NCBI RefSeq assembly: GCF_000284315.1
Contig: NC_017094.1
Coordinates: 1,767,486 to 1,831,485 of the forward strand
Direction: 5' to 3'
Length of the DNA stretch: 64,000 bases
Source: Leptospirillum ferrooxidans C2-3
Lineage (GTDB): Bacteria; Nitrospirota; Leptospirillia; Leptospirillales; Leptospirillaceae
The notes beneath the pieces were generated by a model, which worked only from the letters and a program-made list of their open reading frames with translations, was not told the origin of the DNA and ran no database searches. Made by a program: the position numbers and the translations under genes. This document shows, piece after piece, positions 1 through 9,205 of this stretch (the first letter of the stretch is position 1; every line of letters starts with the position of its first letter).

Positions 1-243
1 TTACCCCTCAAGGATACTTTTCTCAAGTGGATCCACGTGGACACCTTTTTTTCTGAGCCAATCGATTGTCGATTCAATCTCAGAAAGGTCTCCGACCAAC
101 TCAAGCTCCATCCATCCGGTTTTATCCGAAACATCCGCTCTGCGGATATTCGGAATGACCTGAAAGTTTTTGGAGATCTCGTAGATGATTGGATCCCGAA
201 CCCGGTCCTCGGGGAAGGTCAAATGAATTCGGAGTTGTGCCAT
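1..243 (-). CDS. Stand-alone NIL-domain protein
   Basis: An 80-residue protein made almost only of a NIL domain, the small ferredoxin-like fold also found at the C-terminus of MetN methionine-transporter ATPases. It opens MAQLRIHLTF and includes the pattern IRRADVSDKTGWMELELVGD. The ATG at 243 is chosen because it lies 4 bases after the stop of the sulfur-carrier gene and follows a G-rich stretch; a longer frame to 384 would overlap that gene deeply. It is the last gene of the metK-to-NIL operon visible here. Stand-alone NIL proteins recur beside threonine synthase and MoaD/MoeB genes, so a role in homocysteine or methionine sulfur supply is inferred. No catalytic residues are evident; it could bind methionine or serve as a scaffold. 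Confidence 0.75.
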   Translation of the reverse strand: MAQLRIHLTFPEDRVRDPIIYEISKNFQVIPNIRRADVSDKTGWMELELVGDLSEIESTIDWLRKKGVHVDPLEKSILEG

Positions 244-247
244 TAAA

Positions 248-526
248 CTAAGCCCCCCCGGCAATCGCCGGAATAATAGATACCTCGTCACCGGGAGAGA
301 TCGGAGTTGCCACACCCTCCCTGAATCGAATGTCCTCTTCATTGACATAAATATTGATGAACCGTCTAAGTTCACCGGACTCATCCATCATTCTTTCCCT
401 CATTGCCGGGAATCGCGTGATCAAATTGTCCAAGATCTCCTTTACGGATGTTCCTTCCTCCGAAAGCTCAGATTGCCCACCGGCAAGAGGCCTTAAGGGA
501 GTCGGTATGCGAACCAGTACAGACAT
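248..526 (-). CDS. MoaD/ThiS-family sulfur-carrier protein ending Gly-Gly-Ala
   Basis: A 92-residue beta-grasp protein with the MoaD-like layout: an N-terminal strand (VLVRIPTPLRPLAGG), a central helix (SVKEILDNLITRFP) and a C-terminal strand GDEVSIIPAIAGGA. Mature carriers end in Gly-Gly, which is adenylated by an E1-like enzyme and turned into a thiocarboxylate. Here one alanine follows the two glycines, as in the Wolinella HcyS precursor, whose terminal Ala is removed by a JAMM-type protease. The start has a strong ribosome site (AGGAGG, four bases before ATG) that overlaps the stop of threonine synthase. It lies between threonine synthase and the NIL gene, and the MoeB-like E1 is in the same operon. 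It is more likely a carrier for amino-acid synthesis than molybdopterin MoaD, because no other moa genes are in view. Confidence 0.85.
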   Translation of the reverse strand: MSVLVRIPTPLRPLAGGQSELSEEGTSVKEILDNLITRFPAMRERMMDESGELRRFINIYVNEEDIRFREGVATPISPGDEVSIIPAIAGGA

Positions 527-534
527 GAATCCTC

Positions 535-1812
535 CTAGGATTTCGGGTTGACGATCTGTCTAAAGGAAGACAGGTTGGGGTCGATACTGACCGGCTGGGA
601 CAAAGAACCTGCAAGAGCTTCCATGGTTTTAAGTCCATTTCCGGTTATATAAGCAACGGTTAGCTCATCCGGTCGTATGGCTCCCTTTTCTGCCAGCTTT
701 TTCAGGCAGGCCACAGTCACCCCTCCTGCAGTCTCGGCAAAGATACCTTCTGTTTCAGCAAGAAGTTTCATTCCGTCGATGATTTCCGAATCCGTGGCCT
801 GTTCAACCTGCCCACCTGACTTTCCAACAACATCAAGAGCATAAAATCCGTCGGCAGGATTTCCGATCGCCAAAGATTTGGCAATGGTATTTGGACGAAC
901 AGGAACAATGTGATTTTTTCCGGAAACATATGCCTGGTAAACAGGCGAACATCCCGATGCCTGGGCTCCATTGACCTTCAAAAGCGGATTTTCATCCACA
1001 AGGCCGAGGCGGGTAAACTCGTGAAAACCTTTCCAGATTTTTGTCAAAAGGGATCCCGACGCAATCGGAACAACAACTTGGTCCGGAACCCGCCACCCCA
1101 GCTGTTCAGCCGTTTCAAAAGCCAACGACTTGGAGCCTTCAGCATAATATGGGCGTATGTTGATATTGACAAAAGCCCATGGATATTCTGCGCCAATCTC
1201 GCTGCACAACCGGTTCACATCGTCATAGGTTCCCTTGACTGAAACGACCGTTGGCTTGTAAATCAGGTTACCTAAAACCTTTCCTGCTTCCAGATCATGT
1301 GGAATAAAAACAAAGCATTCCATACCGCAACTGGCAGCATGAGCTGAAACCGAATTGGCAAGATTGCCGGTCGAAGCACAGGCAATTGTTGTAAAACCTA
1401 ATTCCCTGGCTCTTGTAGTCGCCACCGCCACAACCCGATCCTTGAAAGACAAGGTCGGATGATTCACTGTGTCATTTTTAACGTATAGGTTTTTCAGGCC
1501 AAGAGCCCGACCAAGGCGATCTGCACGTACCAGTGGCGTCATACCGGCATGAAGTCCAGCCGTAGGCTCTCCAAGGACAGGCAACAGATCTTTGTATCTC
1601 CAGAGGGAAACTGGACCAGCCTCAATCGATTTTCGAGAGATCTTCCGTCCAATGACTTCATAATCATACTCAACTTCCAGGGGCCCAAAACAAAACTCAC
1701 AGACATGTATGGCTAAAAGCTCATATCTTCTGCCGCATTCACGGCATTTTAGCGCTTTCACGCCGGAATGGGCAGAAGGATCAGACTGGATTGGCACAGA
1801 CGGGTTGCTCAT
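535..1812 (-). CDS. thrC: Threonine synthase-family PLP enzyme with N-terminal zinc ribbon
   Basis: A 425-residue fold-type II PLP enzyme. Cys23, Cys26, Cys38 and Cys41 form an N-terminal zinc ribbon. The PLP lysine is probably Lys124 in PTLSFKDRV, and ASTGNLANS is the phosphate-binding loop. Threonine synthases convert O-phosphohomoserine to threonine. ATG 1812 is chosen over an upstream start at 1878 because GGAG lies 10 bases before it; it then overlaps the E1 gene by 32 bp. Its place between a sulfur carrier and its E1, in a metK/ahcY operon, raises the possibility that it, or a partner acting on the same phosphohomoserine, joins in homocysteine formation. That is inference; the sequence alone supports threonine synthase. 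Confidence 0.85.
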   Translation of the reverse strand: MSNPSVPIQSDPSAHSGVKALKCRECGRRYELLAIHVCEFCFGPLEVEYDYEVIGRKISRKSIEAGPVSLWRYKDLLPVLGEPTAGLHAGMTPLVRADRLGRALGLKNLYVKNDTVNHPTLSFKDRVVAVATTRARELGFTTIACASTGNLANSVSAHAASCGMECFVFIPHDLEAGKVLGNLIYKPTVVSVKGTYDDVNRLCSEIGAEYPWAFVNINIRPYYAEGSKSLAFETAEQLGWRVPDQVVVPIASGSLLTKIWKGFHEFTRLGLVDENPLLKVNGAQASGCSPVYQAYVSGKNHIVPVRPNTIAKSLAIGNPADGFYALDVVGKSGGQVEQATDSEIIDGMKLLAETEGIFAETAGGVTVACLKKLAEKGAIRPDELTVAYITGNGLKTMEALAGSLSQPVSIDPNLSSFRQIVNPKS

Positions 1813-2587
1813 AATCGTGAAGCTCCGTAATGGTTGGATTGTCACCGCAAACGGGACAACGGGGGTTTTTCCGGACACCCACTTTTCGAATAAGAACAGT
1901 CAAGGCATCGTAAGTTAAAAGATGGTTCGTCAGAAGGTCGCCTTTTCCCAAAAGGAACTTCAAAACTTCTGTGGCCTGAATTGAACCAATCACTCCGGCA
2001 ATAACACCGAGAACACCGGCCTCGGAGCATGTCGGGATAGCTCCAGCTGGTGGTGGTTCCCTGAAAATGCAACGATAACAGGCACTTTGTCCAGGAACAA
2101 TCGTCATCACCTGACCGGAAAATCGAAGGATGCCACCATGAACAAGGGGCTTTCCAGTGAGAACAGCCAAATCATTAATCAGAAATTTCGCCGAAAAATT
2201 ATCGGTACCATCCACAATGACATCATAAGGTTCAGCAATCTCCCGGGCATTTTCAGAACTCAGGAGTGCCTGATAGGTTTTCACCTCAACATCAGGGTTC
2301 AGCGCAATCATCTTTTCCGAAGCTGAAAGAACCTTGGGCCTGCCAACATCCTTGGAGTGATGGATCACCTGGCGTTGCAGGTTGGAAAGATCAACCACAT
2401 CCATATCCACTATTCCTATATGCCCGACCCCTGCAGCTGCCAGATAGAGGGCCACAGGGCTTCCAAGGCCGCCCGCCCCAATGATCAGGACTCTGGAGTT
2501 CAAGAGCTTTAGCTGACCACTCCCGCCCACTTCGGACAACAATATATGCCGGGAATACCGGTGTATCTGATCTTCTGTCATTTCCAT
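1781..2587 (-). CDS. moeB: MoeB/ThiF-family E1-like sulfur-carrier adenylyltransferase
   Basis: A 268-residue E1-like enzyme. The nucleotide-binding GAGGLG is at residues 37-42, followed by the acidic DMDVVDLSNLQRQ segment. Zinc cysteines are at 170/173 (CYRC) and in CPVC near residues 247-250. The conserved cysteine is Cys187 in PTCSEAGVLG. There is no C-terminal rhodanese domain, so it resembles MoeB, ThiF and HcyF. It would adenylate the C-terminal glycine of the sulfur carriers encoded at 248-526 and 3583-3786. The start follows GAGG with 8-base spacing. The symbol is a family label; the context favours amino-acid sulfur transfer over molybdopterin synthesis. Confidence 0.88.
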   Translation of the reverse strand: MEMTEDQIHRYSRHILLSEVGGSGQLKLLNSRVLIIGAGGLGSPVALYLAAAGVGHIGIVDMDVVDLSNLQRQVIHHSKDVGRPKVLSASEKMIALNPDVEVKTYQALLSSENAREIAEPYDVIVDGTDNFSAKFLINDLAVLTGKPLVHGGILRFSGQVMTIVPGQSACYRCIFREPPPAGAIPTCSEAGVLGVIAGVIGSIQATEVLKFLLGKGDLLTNHLLTYDALTVLIRKVGVRKNPRCPVCGDNPTITELHDYEQPVCANPV

Positions 2588-2647
2588 CGCAACATCCTCA
2601 TAAGCTTGATTTTGCCAAACGGCGGCAGAATCAAAACCAACGACACA

Positions 2648-3586
2648 CTAGAGGTTCAAATATTTTTCCATCGAAAAATATCGTTCAAAACTATCACAAA
2701 CAATTGTCACAACATGTGAGCCTGGAGGCAACTCTCCGGCCAAGCGAAGCGCCCCAACAACATTAGCACCTGAAGTGATCCCTGCCATTATCCCCTCTTC
2801 CTGAGAGAGACGTCTGGCCATATCAATTGCTTCACGATCTGAGATCTTCTCAATCCGATCAACAACAGATCGATTAAATGTCCTCGGCTCAAAACCGGCA
2901 CCGATTCCCTGTATCCGGTGAGGACCAGGAGACCCCCCTGAAAGGACTGGGGAAGCGGCTGGTTCAAGTGCCCATATCTTGAGATCCCTTTTTTTCTCCC
3001 GAAGATATCGTCCGACACCACTAATCGTGCCACCTGTCCCGACACCAGCAACGAATCCATCCGGAACCCGACCCAATTGGCGGAAGATTTCAGGACCTGT
3101 TGTACGGTAATGGGATTCAGGGTTTGAGGGATTCTCGAACTGTCTCGGCATAAAAAGACCTTTTTCGGATTTTTCCATCTCGGTGGCTTTTCCGATAGCG
3201 CCCACCATTCCTTCCCTTGATGGCGTTAAAAGGACTTCCGCCCCCAAAGCCTTGAGATGGGAAACCCTCTCTCCGGAGACACCTTCAGGCATAACGATGG
3301 TAATGGCATAACCTTTAAGGACAGCAATTTGCGCAAGGGCAATACCAGTGTTTCCGCTGGTTGCTTCAACAATGCGACCATCCTTGCCAAGTCGGCCATC
3401 CCGCTCAGCCTGCTCGATCATGAAAAGAGCCGGCCGATCCTTCACACTCCCGCCAAGATTTCTTGACTCAAGCTTGACCCACACAGTCCGGTCAAGACCC
3501 GCCGTCACCTTTGACAAGGGAAGAAGCGGTGTATTCCCGATCAACGCCAAAGGATTTCGAATAACGTCCCCTTCCGGAGAGGTCAC
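2648..3586 (-). CDS. cysK: Cysteine synthase (O-acetylserine sulfhydrylase family)
   Basis: A 312-residue PLP-dependent beta-replacement enzyme. PLP Lys49 lies in GGSVKDRPA, the substrate loop TSGNTG is at about 76-81, and GTGGTISGVGRYL binds the cofactor phosphate. The HRIQGIGAGF segment is typical of CysK. KDRPALFMIEQAE resembles the equivalent stretch of mycobacterial CysM, which uses O-phosphoserine and a thiocarboxylated carrier (CysO). The enzyme therefore shows features of both types, and its sulfur donor (sulfide or carrier) cannot be settled by reading. The start is GTG at 3586, whose first three bases overlap the TGA of the upstream ThiS-like gene (GTGA), so translation is probably coupled. 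Confidence 0.85.
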   Translation of the reverse strand: MTSPEGDVIRNPLALIGNTPLLPLSKVTAGLDRTVWVKLESRNLGGSVKDRPALFMIEQAERDGRLGKDGRIVEATSGNTGIALAQIAVLKGYAITIVMPEGVSGERVSHLKALGAEVLLTPSREGMVGAIGKATEMEKSEKGLFMPRQFENPSNPESHYRTTGPEIFRQLGRVPDGFVAGVGTGGTISGVGRYLREKKRDLKIWALEPAASPVLSGGSPGPHRIQGIGAGFEPRTFNRSVVDRIEKISDREAIDMARRLSQEEGIMAGITSGANVVGALRLAGELPPGSHVVTIVCDSFERYFSMEKYLNL

Positions 3587-3786
3587 AAGCCACCACCCAT
3601 AAAAAAGAGAATTTCAAGCTCATCATCTTCATTCAAAAGTGTAGAAGGCCATTCTTCACGCTCTACAATTCGGCCATTCAACTCCATTGAAACCAATTGA
3701 GGATCCAAACCCTCGATCTCAAGATAGGAGGACAAGGATGTTCCTTCAGGAACATCCTTGCGTTTTCCATTTACTAACATTCTCAT
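3583..3786 (-). CDS. ThiS-like sulfur-carrier protein ending Gly-Gly-Gly-Leu
   Basis: A 67-residue beta-grasp protein of ThiS type (MLVNGKRKDVPEGTSLSSYL ... VSMELNGRIVEREEW). The C-terminus reads ILFFMGGGL and then TGA. Functional ThiS proteins end in Gly-Gly; this one has an extra leucine. Thiocarboxylate formation would need that residue removed, or the protein is used another way. The ATG at 3786 is chosen because GAGG sits five bases before it and 8 bp separate it from the ahcY stop. The gene overlaps cysteine synthase by 4 bp, so the two are probably made together and the carrier may serve that enzyme. No thiazole-synthesis genes are nearby, which argues against a thiamine-only role. Confidence 0.8.
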   Translation of the reverse strand: MRMLVNGKRKDVPEGTSLSSYLEIEGLDPQLVSMELNGRIVEREEWPSTLLNEDDELEILFFMGGGL

Positions 3787-3793
3787 AGCAACC

Positions 3794-5098
<1,305 letters not shown>

Positions 5099-5127
5099 TC
5101 ACAAAGCATTCCATAAAAACTATCTGA

Positions 5128-6285
5128 CTAGCCTTTTCTTGCAGCCTCACGTCGAAGATTGTCCACCTGATCAAGCTTCTCCCATGTAAAATCTTCTTCG
5201 AGTCGACCGAAATGGCCATAAGAAGCCGTTTTTTTGTAAATGGGTCGGCGCAACTTCAGGTGATCAATGATTCCCTTTGGTGTCAGAGGAAAGATCTCCG
5301 CTACAATTTCAGCGATCCGGTCATCAGGAATGGTCGAGGTTCCCTGTGTTTCCACATGAATTGAAACCGGATCCGCAACTCCGATCGCATAAGCCAACTG
5401 AACTTCACAACGCGAAGCCAATCCTGCCCCCACAATATTTTTTGCTATATATCGGGCCATATAGCATGCAGAACGGTCGACCTTTGTCGGATCTTTTCCT
5501 GAAAAGGCTCCCCCTCCATGTCGCCCCCAACCACCATAGGTGTCAACGATAATCTTTCTGCCGGTCAACCCCGCGTCACCCATTGGACCACCGGTCACAA
5601 ATCTCCCTGTCGGGTTGATATGAAACGTCACGGTCTTTTCATCCAAAAGATTTTTTGGAATCACCGGTCTAATCACTTTTTCAATAATATCCCGACGAAT
5701 TTCCTCTTGTGTCACTTCAGGAGCATGTTGGGTTGAAACAACGATTGTCTCAACGCCTACTGGCTTAAATCCATCATACCGAAGCGAAACCTGAGCTTTT
5801 CCATCCGGACGAAGATAGGGGAGAAGCCCCGTCTTTCTCACATTGGAAAGCTGCCTTGTCAGCCTGTGTGCCAACAGAATTGGCATCGGCATCAGTTCTT
5901 CGGATTCATTGACCGCCATTCCGAACATCAACCCTTGGTCCCCCGCACCTCCAGTATCAACGCCCATAGAAATATCCGGACTTTGGGAGTGAACAGCTGT
6001 CAGGACAGAACAAGTTTTATAATCAAAGCCGAAAGAAGCATCCGTATAACCAATCTCTTTCACCGTTTCACGGACAATATCTTCATATTGGGTATTGTGT
6101 CGCGCAGTAATCTCTCCGGCTACAATGACAATACCAGTCGTTGTGAGTGTTTCACAGGCGACCCTTGCCATTGGATCCTGAGAAAGGATTGCATCTAAAA
6201 TTCCATCGGAGACCTGATCACATAATTTGTCTGGATGACCTTCCGTCACAGACTCGGAAGTAAATAGGTAAGGGGCACGCGCCAT
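5128..6285 (-). CDS. metK: S-adenosylmethionine synthetase
   Basis: A 385-residue methionine adenosyltransferase making SAM from methionine and ATP. The signature motifs are all present: [19 protein letters not shown] at the N-terminus, [10 protein letters not shown] in the middle and [16 protein letters not shown] near residue 250. The length is normal for the bacterial family. ATG 6285 is used because GGAG lies 5 bases upstream. It is the first gene of the sulfur operon and sits about 25 bases after an intrinsic terminator that follows a SAM-II-like aptamer, so its expression should fall when SAM is abundant. Confidence 0.97.
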   Translation of the reverse strand: MARAPYLFTSESVTEGHPDKLCDQVSDGILDAILSQDPMARVACETLTTTGIVIVAGEITARHNTQYEDIVRETVKEIGYTDASFGFDYKTCSVLTAVHSQSPDISMGVDTGGAGDQGLMFGMAVNESEELMPMPILLAHRLTRQLSNVRKTGLLPYLRPDGKAQVSLRYDGFKPVGVETIVVSTQHAPEVTQEEIRRDIIEKVIRPVIPKNLLDEKTVTFHINPTGRFVTGGPMGDAGLTGRKIIVDTYGGWGRHGGGAFSGKDPTKVDRSACYMARYIAKNIVGAGLASRCEVQLAYAIGVADPVSIHVETQGTSTIPDDRIAEIVAEIFPLTPKGIIDHLKLRRPIYKKTASYGHFGRLEEDFTWEKLDQVDNLRREAARKG

Positions 6286-6309
6286 TGGATCTCCTGTCAG
6301 AATCAAGCC

Positions 6310-6341
6310 AAAAAAAAACCCGGTGCACGAGCACAGGGTTT
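6310..6341 (-). terminator. Riboswitch-associated intrinsic terminator in the metK leader
   Basis: On the minus strand AACCC-GTGC pairs with GCAC-GGGTT around a TCGT loop, with one internal mismatch, followed by an uninterrupted run of about nine U. It lies between the SAM-II-like aptamer and the metK ribosome site, the position expected of an attenuator. Confidence 0.85.
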
Positions 6342-6366
6342 ACATGGAATCAAGCGTAAATACCTG
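6334..6366 (-). promoter_or_regulatory. Candidate antiterminator hairpin
   Basis: In the transcript CAGG-UA-UUUAC can pair with GUAAA-C-CCUG across a 12-base loop. This helix uses the 5' arm of the terminator (the CCCUG side), so the two hairpins exclude each other. Its upstream arm touches the last base of the aptamer's 3' AGUCC segment, giving a plausible SAM-dependent switch. The pairing is seen by eye, not energy-calculated. Confidence 0.55.
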
Positions 6367-6420
6367 GACTTTTAGCACTTTTTTTAGGTGGTTGCAACAG
6401 ACCTCAAATCAGTCCACCTT
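6363..6420 (-). promoter_or_regulatory. SAM-II riboswitch aptamer
   Basis: The minus-strand sequence has the hallmarks of the SAM-II (metA/metX-type) aptamer. P1 is AGGUGG/CCACCU. Its loop contains UGAUUU and ends in UUGCAA directly before the 3' strand of P1, and an A-rich linker leads to GCUAAAAG. The pseudoknot can form from loop GGUCU with AGUCC (four pairs around a U-U). These conserved blocks match, in order and spacing, the SAM-II fold known from structural work on the metX aptamer. It begins directly after the predicted transcription start of metK. SAM-II is known mainly from alphaproteobacteria. Confidence 0.85.
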
Positions 6421-6429
6421 GCACTTTCG

Positions 6430-6458
6430 ATCATAAAACGATACCAGCACCATGTCAA
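6430..6458 (-). promoter_or_regulatory. Sigma-70-type promoter of the metK operon
   Basis: TTGACA (perfect -35), 17-base spacer, TATGAT (-10). The expected start lies within a few bases of the 5' end of the SAM-II-like aptamer, which supports both calls. Confidence 0.85.
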
Positions 6459-6467
6459 TATCTTTAA

Positions 6468-6500
6468 GAAAAGAGGAAGCGTTTCGCTTCCTCTTTTCCA
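6468..6500 (-). terminator. Intrinsic terminator after icd
   Basis: A perfect inverted repeat (AAAAGAGGAAGC / GCTTCCTCTTTT) around a short loop, ending in a T-rich tail on the minus strand, just after the icd stop and before the metK promoter. It separates the two transcription units. Confidence 0.85.
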
Positions 6501-6527
6501 TAACAGCGGAAACAAAGGTCAAATCGA

Positions 6528-7778
6528 TCACATATTCCGGATGATCTCATCTCCAAATTCTGAGCATTTAAGCTCTGTGGAGCCTTCAAGCTGGCGAGCA
6601 AAATCATAAGTCACCCGCTTGTTGTGAACAGCCCCACGGAGACCCTTGAGAATCAGGTCAGCCACTTCATTCCAGCCCATGTAACGGAACATCATCTCAC
6701 CAGACAGAATCACCGCACCTGGATTAACCTTGTCCTGGTTTGCATACTTCGGGGCAGTTCCATGGGTTGCCTCAAATACGGCTGCGCCGGTTTCGTAATT
6801 GATATTTGCACCAGGAGCAATGCCGATACCTCCCACTTGGGCAGCAAGCGCATCAGAGAGATAATCTCCATTCAGATTCAGTGTTGCGATAACATCATAC
6901 TCATTGGCGCGGAGAAGAATTTTCTGAAGAAAAGCATCAGCAATCTCATCCTTGATCAGGAGCTTTCCAGCCGGAGCATTTCCACCACAATCATCCCAAC
7001 TGACTGTTTTATCTCCGAACTCATCCTTTGCAACTTCATATCCCCATTTACGGAAATAGCCTTCCGTAAACTTCATGATATTCCCCTTATGGACAAGGGT
7101 CACACTTTTGCGGTTATTGGCAAGAGCAAAACGGATAGCAGCACGCACAAGACGTTTTGTTCCTTCTTCCGAAACGGGTTTAATCCCGATGCTGGCTGTT
7201 TTTGGAAAACGGATTTTCTTCATGACACCAGCTTTTTCAAAAACTTTATAAAGCTCCTGAATGACAGGATCTCCAGTTGCCCACTCTATGCCAGCATAGA
7301 TATCTTCCGTGTTTTCACGAAAAATAACCATGTCGACGAGCTCAGGATGTTTCACCGGGCTAGGTGACCCGAACCAGGAAACAGGTCGGACACATGCATA
7401 GAGATCAAGTTCCTGTCGAAGTGCCACATTGATCGAACGAATACCGCCGCCTACAGGTGTTGTCAAAGGCCCCTTGATGGACATCTTAAACTCACGGTTA
7501 GCTGCAAGGGTATCTTCCGGAAGCCATGTATTGGGTCCGTATACTTCATTGGCTTTTTCACCGGCGTACACCTCAAACCACTCGACTTTTTTCTTTCCGC
7601 CAAATGCTTTCTTCACTGCAGCATCAAAAACGCGAACGGAAGCATTCCAGATATCCTGCCCAGTTCCATCGCCTGCAATAAAGGGAACGATCGGATTGTC
7701 AGGAACAACCAGCTTTCCATCTTTCATTTCAATCTTTTGACCATTTTTTGGGGGGATCAACTTCTGATAGGACGACAT
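6528..7778 (-). CDS. icd: Isocitrate dehydrogenase (NADP type)
   Basis: A 416-residue decarboxylating isocitrate dehydrogenase making 2-oxoglutarate, close to the E. coli Icd layout. Visible are the substrate segment with the regulatory-type serine ([17 protein letters not shown]), [28 protein letters not shown] and the cofactor loop [16 protein letters not shown]. In that loop the Lys-Tyr pair and the downstream Val point to NADP rather than NAD. AAAGGAG lies nine bases before ATG. It stands alone between its own terminator and a leader with two hairpins. In an autotroph running the reductive TCA cycle the enzyme could work in the carboxylating direction; the sequence does not decide. Confidence 0.97.
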   Translation of the reverse strand: MSSYQKLIPPKNGQKIEMKDGKLVVPDNPIVPFIAGDGTGQDIWNASVRVFDAAVKKAFGGKKKVEWFEVYAGEKANEVYGPNTWLPEDTLAANREFKMSIKGPLTTPVGGGIRSINVALRQELDLYACVRPVSWFGSPSPVKHPELVDMVIFRENTEDIYAGIEWATGDPVIQELYKVFEKAGVMKKIRFPKTASIGIKPVSEEGTKRLVRAAIRFALANNRKSVTLVHKGNIMKFTEGYFRKWGYEVAKDEFGDKTVSWDDCGGNAPAGKLLIKDEIADAFLQKILLRANEYDVIATLNLNGDYLSDALAAQVGGIGIAPGANINYETGAAVFEATHGTAPKYANQDKVNPGAVILSGEMMFRYMGWNEVADLILKGLRGAVHNKRVTYDFARQLEGSTELKCSEFGDEIIRNM

Positions 7779-7802
7779 ACCGCTTTACTCCTTTGTAAAG
7801 TT

Positions 7803-7885
7803 GGGATGATTGTTATCCATGCCGGAAAACAATCATGCATCCCGATTCTCGATTCATTCATTGTTTCGCCCTATTGCGAAACAAT
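7803..7885 (-). promoter_or_regulatory. Two hairpins in the icd leader
   Basis: Two inverted repeats lie upstream of icd. At 7860-7885 a perfect 10-bp stem (ATTGTTTCGC / GCGAAACAAT) encloses a 6-base loop. At 7803-7843 GGGATG..ATTGTT pairs with AACAAT..CATCCC, with a 4-base bulge. Neither has a U-tract, so they are not simple terminators; operator or leader-RNA roles are possible. No known riboswitch class is recognised. Confidence 0.4.
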
Positions 7886-9030
7886 AGAAACGAGTCGGAT
7901 GTTGATTTGACCGATTTAAATCTCAGCACGAATCGCAAACGCATCGCGCCTCTCTCCTTTTTATAAAAGGATTTAAACCCTTTCAGGCCATCCCATTCGA
8001 CCAAAAAATAGGAAGGGATAGAGCAGACTGGTCTTCCTGGAGATTGGGGCGAAAACTTCAAGTTTGCCGCTTGCGGAGCAGGATGCGACCACATTGCGAA
8101 GACATCTTCGGAATATCTCATTGGCGAAATCAGTCAACAAGTCTGGAGAGCATATTTTTAGGATTGATTCTTTTCAGGGATAACCTTCCAGAAACTCAAT
8201 TTTTCGCACATAATAACAGATCAAACATCTTTGAGAATATTCAGAAAGCACCAGAACACATCTTTTGAATACCCTACTCCCGTGATCCGCCATACCCAAA
8301 ACGTTGCCAATTCGCACGCATTGTATTTTTAGCGCATTATGAAAAATAATGCAATAGTAAAGGTCTTCAAAGCATTTTACAAAAGAGCGGACACTTAGGT
8401 ATCGCACAAAATCCAGACAAAAAAAGAGATTACACAAACACTCCCAACAGAACAGTATTCGCACATTCATGCTTTGCGACGAAAATGTATTCCAGATCAA
8501 TACCAAGAGAAGAATGCCAAAAACAAACATCTAACTTCATTCTCATCCATGCTGTTTATTTATTATTCTATTGATACTTAAACGATATATTCTACGCGGG
8601 AGAATCACTTTAACAATCCCAAAGACCTATGGCGGATTTTAGGCAGGAGGGTCTCATTAAAATAATGATCGGAATGGAATCGTAACGAATGGCCGACAAA
8701 GCAGAAGCAATTTCACTGTGGTGTGGGGAGGGCATGCATCCTTTAGCAAAATAAATCTTAGCGTCATATTTCATTTAAATATTTAAAATAAAACAGAAAA
8801 CATACGGATATTTTCAGCTTTTGAGGAGATACCAGCGAACAAACCATGTGATAAGGTTAAAAAACCTACTGGAAAAAGGTCTGTGCTTGAAATTAAAAAT
8901 AAAAATTGAGTTAGCAGAAAATCATGGGAGGGGGATAGTTAAAAAAAACTTTTTTCAAATATTCCATCCCGAGTAACGAAGAATATTCAATTGGAAATCG
9001 ATGGAGGATAAAAACATTCTGAAGTAAAAC
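7886..9030. other. AT-rich 1.1-kb stretch without convincing genes
   Basis: I see no credible coding region, RNA gene or repeat here. The longest frames (minus strand 8174-8530, 118 codons, very Cys- and Phe-rich; 7858-8121, 87 codons) have no ribosome site or recognisable domain. The last 450 bases are rich in A/T runs. It may be decayed sequence beside the tRNA gene, or hold an unrecognised small RNA. Confidence 0.5.
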
Positions 9031-9031
9031 A

Positions 9032-9107
9032 TGGTGGAGCTGAGGGGGATCGAACCCCTGACCTCAAGACTGCCAGTCTTGCGCGCTCCCAACTGCGCCA
9101 CAGCCCC
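9032..9107 (-). tRNA. tRNA-Ala (GGC anticodon), CCA encoded
   Basis: A full cloverleaf: 7-bp acceptor stem with the alanine-identity G3-U70 pair, D-arm GCGC/GCGC, anticodon stem CAAGA/TCTTG around CTGGCAG (anticodon GGC), and T-arm AGGGG-TTCGATC-CCCCT. The 3' CCA is encoded. It reads GCC and GCU codons. Confidence 0.96.
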
Positions 9108-9144
9108 ATAAGGATTTGAGAGATTTCACTCTTTCAACCCGCCA

Positions 9145-9173
9145 ATTCTAGCTTGAAAAATGGCTCTTGGCAA
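9145..9173 (-). promoter_or_regulatory. Promoter of tRNA-Ala
   Basis: TTGCCA, 17-base spacer, TAGAAT, placing the start about 30 bases before the mature tRNA 5' end. The -35 box lies inside the terminator hairpin of the upstream ATPase gene. Confidence 0.65.
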
Positions 9174-9180
9174 GAGCCAA
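9155..9180 (-). terminator. Intrinsic terminator after the P-type ATPase gene
   Basis: TGGCTCTTG/CAAGAGCCA stem with almost no spare loop, followed by TTTTT on the minus strand, 25-50 bases after the ATPase stop codon. Confidence 0.75.
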
Positions 9181-9205
9181 AGAATCCAAAACTTTCAGGA
9201 AAAGA

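Noticed and set aside
8174-8530. A 118-codon minus-strand frame in the AT-rich gap
   Set aside because: Unusual Cys/Phe-rich composition, no ribosome site, no family resemblance.
9032-9107. tRNA-Ala as an attachment site of an integrated element
   Set aside because: No integrase gene and no second copy of the tRNA 3' end was found in the neighbouring gap.
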